From an uncultured Acetatifactor sp. (GTDB lineage Bacteria > Bacillota > Clostridia > Lachnospirales > Lachnospiraceae): a stretch of 64,000 bases of DNA. Shown here piece after piece: positions 46,663 to 55,965 of this stretch. Numbering within the stretch: the first letter of the stretch is position 1; each line of letters begins with the position of its first letter. Location of the stretch: assembly GCA_944384205.1 (NCBI GenBank), contig CALWSL010000004.1:122840-186839 (forward strand), in the 5' to 3' direction. Made by a program: the position numbers and the translations under genes. The notes beneath the pieces were generated by a model, which was given only the letters and a program-made list of their open reading frames with translations, did no database searches and was not told the DNA's origin.

Positions 46663-48546
46663 ATGAAAAAATTGAATGACATCAGAGTGGGAATTCTCCG
46701 GATTCCCGTTACAAGAATCATATTATTGATATTGTCAGATTGCTTTGCTGTGCTGGCGGCATCGGCCCTAAGCTTATATGTCAGGTACGATTTCAAGTTT
46801 ATGGATGTGCCCAGAGAGTTCTGGGAGGCAATTTTGGAAGCATATCTTCCTAATCTGGTCATAGTGTTTATTGTATTTAATATTTTCAGGCTGTACAACA
46901 GCGTGTGGCGTTACGCTTCGGATACGGAACTGGTAAATAATGCCATTGCGGTTGTTATTTGTGCCATTATGCAGCCGGTATTGTTCTGGCTTCTGGACGA
47001 ATATGTTCCGGAAAGCTATCCTTTTTACTATGGATTTTTTCTGTTGCTGTTTACCTGCGGCGTGCGGTTCAGCTATCGCATTTTACGCATATTACAGAAC
47101 AACCGGCTCTTTAACCGCAGGGGCGGCAAGCGCATTAACTGTATGATTGTAGGTGCCGGGGCGGCGGGCAATGCCATTTTAAAGGAAATTGAGACCAGTA
47201 ATTATTTAAGTATGCACGTGGCATGCGCTATTGATGATAATCCCGGCTGCCACGGCAAATACCTTCGCGGCGTTCCCATTGTGGGCGGCAGGGATATGAT
47301 ACCGGAAAGTGTGGAAAAATATGCCATAGACGAGATTATCATAGCGATTCCTTCCGCCAGCAGAACCAAGCTGAAACCGATTTTGGAAATTTGCAAGGAA
47401 ACAGGATGCAGGATGCGTGTCCTGCCGGGAATGTACCAGCTTGTAAACGGTGATGTCAGCGTATCCAAGCTGCGGGAGGTGCAGATTGAGGACCTTCTGG
47501 GAAGGGACCCCATCGAGGTTAATGTGAATGAGATTATCGGCTATGTGAAGGATAAGGTGATTCTTGTCACGGGAGGCGGCGGCTCCATCGGAAGCGAGCT
47601 TTGCAGACAGATTGCCCGGCATGACCCGAAGGAACTGATTATTTTTGATTTTTATGAGAACGGGGCATACGAGATACAGCAGGAACTAAAGCAGCAGTAT
47701 CCCGATTTGCAGTTGCTTGTTCTAATTGGCTCCGTGCGCAATACGAACCGCGTGAACGAGATTTTCAAAACCTATCGCCCTGATATTGTATACCATGCGG
47801 CGGCGCACAAGCATGTACCGCTGATGGAGGACAGTCCGAATGAGGCAATCAAAAACAATGTATTCGGAACCTTGAAGGTGGCGAAAGCGGCAGACCGGTA
47901 CGGAACCAAAAAATTTGTGCTGATTTCTACGGATAAGGCAGTAAATCCCACCAATATCATGGGCGCCAGCAAGCGTATCTGCGAAATGATTATTCAGAAT
48001 CTGAACTGCACCTCCAAAACGGAATATGTGGCGGTGAGATTCGGGAATGTGCTCGGCAGCAACGGCAGTGTGATTCCCCTGTTTAAAAAACAGATTGAGC
48101 GGGGCGGTCCCGTTACCGTTACCAGTCCCGATATTATCCGGTATTTCATGACGATACCGGAGGCGGTTTCTCTGGTCTTGCAGGCAGGGGCATACGCCAA
48201 GGGCGGTGAAATTTTTGTGCTGGATATGGGTGAGCCTGTCAGGATTGTGGATTTGGCAAAGAATCTGATTCAGTTGTCCGGCTATCGCGTGGATGAGGAT
48301 ATTAAGATTGAATATATCGGTCTGCGCCCCGGGGAAAAAATGTATGAGGAGCTTCTGCTGGGTGAGGAAGGTCTGCAGGAGACGGCAAACAAGATGATTT
48401 ATATCGGCAAGCCCATCGAATATGATGCGGAGACCTTTGAACGGCAGCTTAGGAAGCTGGATGAAGTTTCGCGGGATGAAGAAGGAGACGTAAGGGAAGT
48501 TGTAAAGGAGATTGTACCTACTTACCATTATTCGGAGGAAGAGTAA
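46663..48546 (+). CDS. CapD/FlaA1-type nucleotide-sugar 4,6-dehydratase
   Basis: A 627-residue membrane-bound SDR enzyme. Four membrane spans and a CoA-binding-like domain form the first 270 residues. The catalytic SDR domain starts at VTGGGGSIGSELCR and has STDKAVNPTNIMGASKR, where Met replaces the usual Tyr (the PglF/WbpM feature). Such enzymes make UDP-4-keto-6-deoxy-HexNAc from UDP-GlcNAc. Next come a phosphoglycosyltransferase (3 bases later) and a reductase/epimerase, so the likely product is UDP-QuiNAc or UDP-FucNAc used as the first sugar of the chain. The donor inference is from family behaviour. Confidence 0.92.
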   Translation: MKKLNDIRVGILRIPVTRIILLILSDCFAVLAASALSLYVRYDFKFMDVPREFWEAILEAYLPNLVIVFIVFNIFRLYNSVWRYASDTELVNNAIAVVICAIMQPVLFWLLDEYVPESYPFYYGFFLLLFTCGVRFSYRILRILQNNRLFNRRGGKRINCMIVGAGAAGNAILKEIETSNYLSMHVACAIDDNPGCHGKYLRGVPIVGGRDMIPESVEKYAIDEIIIAIPSASRTKLKPILEICKETGCRMRVLPGMYQLVNGDVSVSKLREVQIEDLLGRDPIEVNVNEIIGYVKDKVILVTGGGGSIGSELCRQIARHDPKELIIFDFYENGAYEIQQELKQQYPDLQLLVLIGSVRNTNRVNEIFKTYRPDIVYHAAAHKHVPLMEDSPNEAIKNNVFGTLKVAKAADRYGTKKFVLISTDKAVNPTNIMGASKRICEMIIQNLNCTSKTEYVAVRFGNVLGSNGSVIPLFKKQIERGGPVTVTSPDIIRYFMTIPEAVSLVLQAGAYAKGGEIFVLDMGEPVRIVDLAKNLIQLSGYRVDEDIKIEYIGLRPGEKMYEELLLGEEGLQETANKMIYIGKPIEYDAETFERQLRKLDEVSRDEEGDVREVVKEIVPTYHYSEEE

Positions 48547-48549
48547 GCT

Positions 48550-49149
48550 ATGTATCCATTTATCAAACGCGGTATTGATGTTTTCTTATCCGCTCTGGGA
48601 CTGATTATTTTGTCCCCTGTATATCTGCTTCTGGTGATTGCGATTAAACTGGACTCCAAAGGTCCGGTGTTGTTTAAACAGAAGCGTGTGGGAATTCACA
48701 AGAGCTATTTTTATATTCTGAAATTCCGTACCATGCGCACCGATACGCCGAAAGATACGCCCACGCATCTGCTGCAGAATCCCGAGCAGTATATAACAAG
48801 AGTGGGAAAATTCATGCGAAAGACCAGTTTGGATGAGCTCCCTCAGATTATTAATATTTTAAAGGGAGATATGTCCATTGTAGGTCCCCGTCCTGCGCTG
48901 TGGAATCAGTATGATTTGATTGCAGAACGGGACAAATATGGTGCAAATGATATTCGTCCGGGACTGACCGGATGGGCGCAGATTAACGGAAGGGATGAGC
49001 TGGAAATTCCCGTAAAAGCGTTGTTTGACGGTGAATATGTGAAAAAGATGGGATTTTGGATGGATGTCAGATGCTTCTTCGGCACCTTTGTAAGCGTGCT
49101 TCGCGCGGACGGTGTGGTGGAAGGCGGCACAGGGAGTAAGAATAAGTGA
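48550..49149 (+). CDS. Small phosphoglycosyltransferase (PglC/WcaJ-type sugar transferase)
   Basis: A 199-residue monotopic phosphoglycosyltransferase made only of the catalytic domain, with a membrane-entry helix (residues 11-30), KFRTMRTD, LDELPQIINILKGDMS, and GPRPAL. It transfers a sugar phosphate to undecaprenyl phosphate, the initiating step. It differs from the large two-domain enzyme at 34270, so the window has two initiation enzymes. Its stop overlaps the next start (GTGA). Confidence 0.92.
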   Translation: MYPFIKRGIDVFLSALGLIILSPVYLLLVIAIKLDSKGPVLFKQKRVGIHKSYFYILKFRTMRTDTPKDTPTHLLQNPEQYITRVGKFMRKTSLDELPQIINILKGDMSIVGPRPALWNQYDLIAERDKYGANDIRPGLTGWAQINGRDELEIPVKALFDGEYVKKMGFWMDVRCFFGTFVSVLRADGVVEGGTGSKNK

Positions 49150-50060
49150 AACATGTTTTAATTACAGGTATGAATAGTTATATCGGAAACGCGGTGGAGC
49201 GGTATCTGATGGAGTATAATGCGGCACAGGGCAGGGAGCTTTACCGGGTGGATAAGGTGTCGCTTCGGGACGACTCCTGGGAACGCATGAGCTTCGCGCC
49301 CTATGACGCCGTTTTTCATGTGGCAGGCATTGCCCATGCGGATATCGGCGGGGTGTCGGAGGAGACAAAATCTCTTTATTATCAGATAAATTGTGATTTG
49401 GCGGTTAAGGCGGCGAAAAAAGCAAAGACTGAGGGTGTGTCCCAGTTTATCTATCTGAGCAGCATTATTGTGTACGGTGACGGCGCAAAGGTGGGTGAGA
49501 GCAGGCACATCACGGCAAGCTTATGTCCTGCCCCCGCCAATTTTTATGGTGACAGCAAATGGCAGGCAGAACAGCAGCTCATGACGCTTGAAACGGATTC
49601 TGCCAATGCCGACTTTCGCGTGGCGAGAATCAGACCTCCCATGATTTACGGCAAGGGCAGCAAGGGGAATTTTCCCATGCTGGTAAAGCTTGCAGAAAAA
49701 ATGCCTGTTTTTCCTGATATTGAAAATAAACGCAGTATGCTCTATGTGGAAAACCTGGGCGAATTTGTGCGGTTGCTTGTGGACAGCGGCAAGGGTGGTG
49801 TTTTTTTTCCGCAGAATGCAGAGTATGTGACTACCTCTGAGATGGTGAGAGCCATCGGCGAGGCGAAGGGAAAAAGGATTGCGCTGTGGAAGGGGTTGAA
49901 TCCCTTTGTAAAGCTGGCGTCGAAGCTGCCCGGAAAAATCGGGGGAATGGCGGACAAGGCGTTTGGCTCCCTGACCATCGACAGGGAATTAAGTACCCGG
50001 GATTTTGAGGGATATCAGATTTGCTCTCTGGAGGAGAGTATCCGCAGGAGCCTGTTGTAG
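49146..50060 (+). CDS. NAD-dependent epimerase/reductase (SDR)
   Basis: A 304-residue extended SDR with a variant N-terminal nucleotide-binding motif (TGMNSYIG), a YGDSK catalytic Y-x3-K near residue 136, and a RPPMIYG substrate region. It is likely the C4-reductase that completes the 6-deoxy-HexNAc made by the CapD-type enzyme, as WbpV does in Pseudomonas. The GTG start overlaps the preceding stop codon. A foldback element begins right after its stop. Confidence 0.85.
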   Translation: MKHVLITGMNSYIGNAVERYLMEYNAAQGRELYRVDKVSLRDDSWERMSFAPYDAVFHVAGIAHADIGGVSEETKSLYYQINCDLAVKAAKKAKTEGVSQFIYLSSIIVYGDGAKVGESRHITASLCPAPANFYGDSKWQAEQQLMTLETDSANADFRVARIRPPMIYGKGSKGNFPMLVKLAEKMPVFPDIENKRSMLYVENLGEFVRLLVDSGKGGVFFPQNAEYVTTSEMVRAIGEAKGKRIALWKGLNPFVKLASKLPGKIGGMADKAFGSLTIDRELSTRDFEGYQICSLEESIRRSLL

Positions 50061-50066
50061 AAACAG

Positions 50067-50240
50067 GTAACAGTTCAGCCCTCACATTCATAAAAGCGTC
50101 TGCTTCGCATCTGACACCGCTTTGCGGCTCATTTTTTATTTCATGTGAGGGCGCTCCGCGCATAAAATGATTTACAATCAGTGCTTTGTGTGCAAGCACC
50201 CACGCACAGTTTGTAAATCATTTCATGGCTGAACTGTTAC
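50067..50240. repeat. Foldback (cloverleaf-like) repeat element
   Basis: Exact 14-base outer arms, GTAACAGTTCAGCC (50067-50080) and GGCTGAACTGTTAC (50227-50240), enclose hairpins. One has arms CCCTCACAT / ATGTGAGGG. The other has AAATGATTTACAA / TTGTAAATCATTT, with an inner GTGCTT / AAGCAC. It fills almost the whole gap between two glycan genes and has no open frame. It looks like a nonautonomous palindromic element or a structured RNA. Confidence 0.78.
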
Positions 50241-50263
50241 TAAAATAGATTGGAAAAAAGAAA

Positions 50264-51001
50264 ATGAAAATCAGTGTAATTACGATTGCATATAACAGTG
50301 AAAACTGCATAGGGCGTACCATAGAGTCGGTATTGGCGCAGAATTATTCTGACATCGAGTACTGGATTATTGACGGACAAAGCCGGGACAAAACCGTTGC
50401 GGTTGCGGAGAGCTACCGGAAAGCGATGGAACAGAAGGGCGTGGAGTACCATGTAATCAGCGAACCGGACGGCGGGATTTATGACGCCATGAATAAAGGA
50501 ATCCGATTGGCGTGCGGCGATATTATCGGCATTTTGAACAGTGACGACACTTATGAGCCGGATGCCCTGCAGACCGTGGCAGATACTTTTGAGAGAGAAA
50601 ACTGCGATCTGCTCTATGCCAATATCCGTATGTATAAGACGGATGGAAGCACCTTTATCAAGAAGGCAAGGATGCGCCGTTTTGAGACTTCACGGGACTG
50701 GAACCATCCCACCACCTTTGTCAAGGCGGAGATTTACAAGGCAAATCCTTTCCGGGATTTGGGCATTCATGATGATTACGGATTTTTTCTGCAAATGAAG
50801 CGGCAGAACCGAAACATTGTGATTGTGGACAAGACACTGGCGAATTTCCGCATGGGAGGAGCCAGCAATCATAAGGATTTTAAGGCGGCAAAAAAAAGAA
50901 TTCATGACAGATATTACTATTGCTACCGTATCAACGGCTACAGCAGATGGTATTTATTAGAATGTATTGCCATTGAAGCGGCAAAAATGCTGTTGGGGTA
51001 A
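50264..51001 (+). CDS. Family 2 glycosyltransferase
   Basis: A 245-residue GT2 with the GT-A core: SVITIAYNSENCIGRTIESVLAQ at the N-terminus, IIDGQSRDKT near 40, and NSDDTYEPDAL near 93 with the metal-binding DD. A short basic C-terminal helix may touch the membrane. It follows the foldback element, which keeps it near the SDR gene, and precedes the double glycosyltransferase. The sugar is unknown. Confidence 0.88.
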   Translation: MKISVITIAYNSENCIGRTIESVLAQNYSDIEYWIIDGQSRDKTVAVAESYRKAMEQKGVEYHVISEPDGGIYDAMNKGIRLACGDIIGILNSDDTYEPDALQTVADTFERENCDLLYANIRMYKTDGSTFIKKARMRRFETSRDWNHPTTFVKAEIYKANPFRDLGIHDDYGFFLQMKRQNRNIVIVDKTLANFRMGGASNHKDFKAAKKRIHDRYYYCYRINGYSRWYLLECIAIEAAKMLLG

Positions 51002-51031
51002 TCTATAAATCAGCACACAGGGGAGAGAGGT

Positions 51032-53209
51032 ATGCGCATAGGAATTGATTTGCTTTGGGTACGGGTCGGTATCTGCGGGGGTACGGAATCCTATATTAGA
51101 AATCTGATGGACGGTCTGGCGGAAAATGCGCCGGAACAGGAGTATGTGCTTTTTGCGGCAAGGGACAATGCAGAGAGTTTCCGCCATTATGAAAAGCATT
51201 CCTGTATGCGGCTTCATGTCTGTGGAGTGGACTGCGCGAATCAGGCGAAACGAATCCTTTGGGAAAATCTGTATCTGGACAGGGAAGCGGCGGCGCAGGG
51301 AATTGATGTGATGTTCATTCCCGTTTACAGCATGCCGAAAAAGCACGGCAGCGGCATCCCTTATATCTGTGTGATTCACGATTTACAGGCAATGCACTAT
51401 CCCCAATATTTTTCAAAAACAAAGCGGTTGTTTTTAAAATATACATGGTACAATACCTGCCGCAATGCGGACAGGGTTGTGACCATTTCCGATTACTGTA
51501 AGCAGGATTTGATTGCTCATTATCCCTTTGTAAAGGAGAAAATCAGCACCATCTATAATCCTGTGATTACTCAGGATTCCCGTATGGAACCTTCTGCTAT
51601 CGAAGAAAAGTATGGCATTACACGGGGAAACTATTTTTACTGTGTCAGCTCCATGCTGCCCCATAAAAATCTGACCACGCTTCTTAAGGTGATGGCGCTT
51701 CGGAAAAAGGAACAGAGTGAGGACGGCACGATTCCTCTTGTCATCAGCGGTGTCGGCGGCAGGGAGGATGAATTTCATGCCGCGGCAGAGCAGCTTGGAA
51801 TTTCCGATTTGGTGATTGATACGGGGTTCGTGTCCAATGAAGAACGGGATTGTCTGTATGAAAATTGCCGGTTGTTTTTGTTTCCCAGCGTGTTCGAGGG
51901 CTTTGGAATGCCGCCTGTTGAAGCGATGCGCAAGGGAAAAAACGTGGTTATGACCCGGGAGAGCTGTCTCGGGGAAGTGACGGAAAACAAGGCTGTCTAT
52001 GTGGACAAGCCCTACGATGAAAAAGAATGGAATGAGAAGATAGAGGCTGCCCTGAAAATGCCGGAACGAAAGTATGACTTTCCCCAATATGAACTGGCGC
52101 GGGTGGCGGAGACGTATCAGGAAATGTTTCGTAAGATGCGGAAAAAAATTCTGTTCCTCACCTGCAACGGTATTGAGGACGCGGCATTTGGCGGCGCGAA
52201 AGCGAGTATCCGCAATTATAAGCTGTTAAAAAAATATGCCCCTGTGGATGTGATTGTTGTGCAGAAGCGATCCAATCTGGCAAGTCTGATTTCGATTTTA
52301 CAGGGATATTTCCCGCCGGTCAGCCGGAAGGACTTGCAGACTGTTAAGGAAAAACTGCGGGAAGGTGGTTATTCCCATGTGTTTTTTGATGGTTCCCATT
52401 TTGGAACCATTGTAAAGGAAGTGAAGCGGAAGGGTATAAAAACCCTGTGTTTTTTCCATAATTGCGAGTACGATTATATTGAAGTGCGCTTCGGACGGGG
52501 CGACTCCCTGAAAAAAAGGGTATATAAGTATTTGATAGCAAAGCAGGAAAAGCTGGCGGCGCAATATGCGGACTGCAATATTGCTTTTACGAAACGGGAT
52601 GCGGAGAGAATCCGCCAGATATATGGTGTGGAACTGCCTTCCATTGTTCCGCTGACCCTGCCTGATATTTATAAAGAGCGTCCGAAAAGCGGCGACAGGC
52701 ACGAAACGACCTGCCTTCTCTTCGGACCCGTGGGACAGGCAAACGAGGAGGCTTTTGAATGGTTTGTGACAAATGTGTCACCTTCCTTGCGCTGCAAAAC
52801 CCTTGTGGCGGGCAAAGGCTTTGAGGCTTATCGGGATAAGTGGAGCAGTGAAAAGGTAGAGGTACGGGGTTATGTGGAGGACGTAACAGAGTTGTATGCA
52901 GAAGCGGACTGCGTGGCAATTCCGCTGTTATCCGGCGGCGGCATGAAAATTAAAACTGCCGAAGCGCTGATGTTTGGAAAAACCATTTTCGGCACGGACG
53001 AGGCGTTTGTGGGTTACGAGCTAGACAGGGAAAAGGTGGGCGGCTGCTGCAATTCCGCAGCGGAATTTATCGAAGCTATCAACCGCTTTGCTGATGGAGA
53101 GCAGGATTCCTTTAACAGTTATTCCCGCCGGATTTACGAAGAAAAGTACAGTTTGCAGGCAAGCGAAAAAGCCTTTGGGGAGATTCTTGGTGAGGTAAAT
53201 ATCGTATGA
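51032..53209 (+). CDS. Two-domain (GT4-GT4) glycosyltransferase
   Basis: A 725-residue protein with two GT-B modules in one chain. The first (about 1-370) starts MRIGIDLLWVRVGICGGTES and has FPSVFEGFGMPPVEAMRKGK. The second (about 371-725) starts KKILFLTCNGIEDAAFGG and has AIPLLSGGGMKIKTAEALMFGK. Each would transfer a sugar, so the enzyme may add two residues in order. The ATG has GGGAGAGAG upstream. Its stop overlaps the next start. Confidence 0.87.
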   Translation: MRIGIDLLWVRVGICGGTESYIRNLMDGLAENAPEQEYVLFAARDNAESFRHYEKHSCMRLHVCGVDCANQAKRILWENLYLDREAAAQGIDVMFIPVYSMPKKHGSGIPYICVIHDLQAMHYPQYFSKTKRLFLKYTWYNTCRNADRVVTISDYCKQDLIAHYPFVKEKISTIYNPVITQDSRMEPSAIEEKYGITRGNYFYCVSSMLPHKNLTTLLKVMALRKKEQSEDGTIPLVISGVGGREDEFHAAAEQLGISDLVIDTGFVSNEERDCLYENCRLFLFPSVFEGFGMPPVEAMRKGKNVVMTRESCLGEVTENKAVYVDKPYDEKEWNEKIEAALKMPERKYDFPQYELARVAETYQEMFRKMRKKILFLTCNGIEDAAFGGAKASIRNYKLLKKYAPVDVIVVQKRSNLASLISILQGYFPPVSRKDLQTVKEKLREGGYSHVFFDGSHFGTIVKEVKRKGIKTLCFFHNCEYDYIEVRFGRGDSLKKRVYKYLIAKQEKLAAQYADCNIAFTKRDAERIRQIYGVELPSIVPLTLPDIYKERPKSGDRHETTCLLFGPVGQANEEAFEWFVTNVSPSLRCKTLVAGKGFEAYRDKWSSEKVEVRGYVEDVTELYAEADCVAIPLLSGGGMKIKTAEALMFGKTIFGTDEAFVGYELDREKVGGCCNSAAEFIEAINRFADGEQDSFNSYSRRIYEEKYSLQASEKAFGEILGEVNIV

Positions 53210-54162
53210 ATAATAACGGAAAGGTAGTAGCAATCACCGTAACTTTTAACCGGGTGAATACATTAAAAAATACATTACTTGCACTGGAAAGTCAGACCTA
53301 TCCTCTGGAAAAAATTATCGTAGTGGACAACTGCAGCAACGAGGAGAGCAGGCAACAGCTCCTTGCGCTGACAAAGGACAGGGAAAACATTGAAATCCTA
53401 TGGATGGCAGATAATTTAGGAGGCGCAGGAGGGTTTGAAAACGGAATGCGCCATGCAAAAGAGAAATACGATCCCGACTGGTACTGGATTATGGATGATG
53501 ACGCCTACCCCAAAAGCGATACGCTGGAAAAGCTTTTGCAGCACAGCGGTCTGGACAATCTGGGATGTCTTGCTCCTCTCATCTGGGGCGTGGACTGGCA
53601 GCAGTATCAGTTGTACCATCATAAACGCATCAGAAGATTTCATACCATTGATGAGGCGAAGTTTGCCGGTGTGGAGGAAATGCAGGCGGTGGAAACCATC
53701 GACGCGGATGCCTTTGTGGGACCGCTGTTTCCCAAACATGTGGTGGAGGACGTGGGGTTCCCCGATGGCGGAATGTTCATTTACGGTGACGACACCGAGT
53801 ACACCACCCGGATTCATCAGAACTACAAAATTTATCTTATAAAGGATGCAGTTATAGACCACAACGACCCGCCGGTGTCAAATGCAGGTTTCAGCCCCAA
53901 AACCTATTGGAAGCTTTATTATACCGTCAGAAATAAGCTGCTGATTGCCATGAAATATAACAGAGGCTTTGGCAAGGGGATTGCCGCCCTTTTGCTTTTG
54001 GGGGAAGTGCTGTGGCAGATTGCCTACAGTCTGATTAGAAAAGGGCTTGGCAAGTATCGGTTTTTGCGTATCCGCCTTATCTTACGGGCATTCTTTGATG
54101 GTGTAGGTCAAAGAAGCGGCAAGACCCTTGACCCCGTAGTCTATAGGAAGCAGTTTGACTGA
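53206..54162 (+). CDS. Galactofuranosyltransferase-like family 2 glycosyltransferase
   Basis: A 318-residue GT2 with NLGGAGGF at residues 70-77 and DDD at 97-99, the arrangement seen in galactofuranosyltransferases of the GlfT type, and a later DHNDPP motif near the acceptor site. The ATG overlaps the previous stop by ATGA. It shares these motifs with the next gene and with the large enzyme at 58396, and a UDP-galactopyranose mutase lies nearby. So a galactofuranose donor is likely, though rhamnosyl transfer is used by other relatives with the same motif. Confidence 0.87.
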   Translation: MNNNGKVVAITVTFNRVNTLKNTLLALESQTYPLEKIIVVDNCSNEESRQQLLALTKDRENIEILWMADNLGGAGGFENGMRHAKEKYDPDWYWIMDDDAYPKSDTLEKLLQHSGLDNLGCLAPLIWGVDWQQYQLYHHKRIRRFHTIDEAKFAGVEEMQAVETIDADAFVGPLFPKHVVEDVGFPDGGMFIYGDDTEYTTRIHQNYKIYLIKDAVIDHNDPPVSNAGFSPKTYWKLYYTVRNKLLIAMKYNRGFGKGIAALLLLGEVLWQIAYSLIRKGLGKYRFLRIRLILRAFFDGVGQRSGKTLDPVVYRKQFD

Positions 54163-54179
54163 TTGCATGGAGGAGTATT

Positions 54180-55076
54180 TTGAAACAAACAGCTGCGATT
54201 GTAGTAACCTATAACAGAAGTGAATTATTAAAGGAATGTATCAGCGCCCTTCAAAAATCTACCGTATCCGTAGAAATCCTTGTTGTGGACAATGCAAGCA
54301 CGGACAATACAGCGGAGACAGTGCAGGCGCTTTTGCCCGCAGGGGGAATTACCTATTATAATACCGGAAAAAATATCGGCGGCGCCGGGGGCTTTCACTT
54401 CGGACTGAAAAAGGCTTATGAACTGGGTTTTGACTGTTTCTGGCTGATGGACGACGATACCATTGTGGAGCCGGATACCCTGTCTAAGCTTTTGGAGGCG
54501 GATGAAAAGCTTGCCGGAAATTACGGTTTTCTTTCCAGTCTGGCTCTGTGGAAGGACGGAACGGAATGCCATATGAATTATCACACTATTGCAAGGGACT
54601 GGAATCTGGAAAAGAAGAGAATCCGGGATGGCATTGTGAAGGTACAAACTGCAACATTTGTGTCATTTTTTACAACCCGTCAGGTGGTAGAAAAAGTGGG
54701 ACTTCCCATCAGCGAGTATTTTATCTGGGGGGATGACACGGAGTATTCGGGAAGAATCGCAAGAGAATATCCCTGCTTTCTGGTGGGACATAGCCAAGTG
54801 CTGCACAAGATGGAGCAGAATATTCCCTCAGGGAGAATCACAGACATCACGGATGAAAAACGCATAGAGAGGATGTTTTATTCGGTGCGCAACGACTGCT
54901 GTACCTTCAGAAGAACCGGCTGGAAAAGCTTTGTGAGATACACGGTGAACACTATATTGCTTTTTGGGGATGTGCTTTGTCATAGTAAGGAATATAAGGG
55001 CAAAAAACTGAAAATCATTCTGAAAGGATACCTTTCGGGCGTATTTTTCCGACCTGTCATTGAAAGGGTGAAGTAG
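54180..55076 (+). CDS. Galactofuranosyltransferase-like family 2 glycosyltransferase
   Basis: A 298-residue GT2 and paralogue of the preceding one, with NIGGAGGF at residues 65-72 and DDD at 91-93. A TTG start is chosen since GGAGGAG lies just upstream and the AIVVTYNRSELL core begins at once. It lies before the ABC exporter pair. A galactofuranosyl role is inferred from the motif and the neighbouring glf. Confidence 0.87.
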   Translation: MKQTAAIVVTYNRSELLKECISALQKSTVSVEILVVDNASTDNTAETVQALLPAGGITYYNTGKNIGGAGGFHFGLKKAYELGFDCFWLMDDDTIVEPDTLSKLLEADEKLAGNYGFLSSLALWKDGTECHMNYHTIARDWNLEKKRIRDGIVKVQTATFVSFFTTRQVVEKVGLPISEYFIWGDDTEYSGRIAREYPCFLVGHSQVLHKMEQNIPSGRITDITDEKRIERMFYSVRNDCCTFRRTGWKSFVRYTVNTILLFGDVLCHSKEYKGKKLKIILKGYLSGVFFRPVIERVK

Positions 55077-55162
55077 GGTTGTCTATTTTGGGGGAATATG
55101 CTATGATTTAGAGGATTATGAGTTCACGAATGTGGTATAATAAAGTAGAAGTGGGGTCAAGA

Positions 55163-55942
55163 ATGAAAGAACGCATCAGAGAGATTTATTCCTATAGAGA
55201 TATGATAGCCAGTCTGGTAAAGAGAGAGCTGCGCGGAAAGTATAAAGGTTCCTTCCTTGGATTCCTGTGGACCTTTATCAATCCCCTTTGCCAGATTATT
55301 GTCTACACCATTGTTTTTTCCATTATTGTGAGAAGTGATTTGGATAAATTTTATGTTTATATGATTACAGGTATGATTCCGTGGCTGTTTTTTGATTCCT
55401 CCATCCGAATCGGCGCAGGCTGTGTGCGCTATCAGGGGGATATGGTGAAAAAGATTTACTTTCCCAGGGAAGTGCTGCCGATTTCCTGTGTGACCGCAAA
55501 TTTTGTCAATATGCTGTTTTGTTTTGTCATTGTTTTTCTGGTGCTGGTTGTGTCGGGAATCGGCTTCAGTTTCCGGGCGCTGTTCTGTCTGCCTCTTGTG
55601 ATGCTGATTGAATATGTGATGGCGCTGGGCGTTGTACTTATCATTTCGGCAGGTACGGTCTATTTTAAGGATTTGGAGCATATCGTGACGGTTGCCCTGA
55701 TGGCATGGATTTATCTGACCCCGATATTGTATCCGATACAAATTGTGCCGGATAAACTACTGTGGATTTTTAAATTAAATCCCATGACCTATGTGATTGA
55801 ATGCTATCATGCCATTCTGTACTGGAAGGTTCTGCCCACGGGCAAAATTCTGTCCTATGCGGCGATTGCCGCCATTGCCCTTCTGATTATCGGTGAGCTT
55901 ATTTTTAAGAAGCTGGATGACAATTTTGCAGAAGAGCTGTAA
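55163..55942 (+). CDS. ABC-2 type polysaccharide export permease (Wzm/TagG-like)
   Basis: A 259-residue permease with an amphipathic N-terminus carrying LVKRELRGKYKGSFLGFLW, the signature of polysaccharide ABC-2 permeases, and six membrane spans. It forms the membrane half of the exporter whose ATPase follows. The ATG at 55163 matches the usual start of the family; an ATG at 55118 would add 15 residues and has a poor site. It exports a complete undecaprenyl-linked polymer. Confidence 0.9.
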   Translation: MKERIREIYSYRDMIASLVKRELRGKYKGSFLGFLWTFINPLCQIIVYTIVFSIIVRSDLDKFYVYMITGMIPWLFFDSSIRIGAGCVRYQGDMVKKIYFPREVLPISCVTANFVNMLFCFVIVFLVLVVSGIGFSFRALFCLPLVMLIEYVMALGVVLIISAGTVYFKDLEHIVTVALMAWIYLTPILYPIQIVPDKLLWIFKLNPMTYVIECYHAILYWKVLPTGKILSYAAIAAIALLIIGELIFKKLDDNFAEEL

Positions 55943-55965
55943 ACAGACGACAGGAGGAGCATGAA

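Noticed and set aside
55136-55141. TATAAT before the ABC permease
   Set aside because: No acceptable -35 at 16-18 bases; the exporter genes are probably read from upstream.
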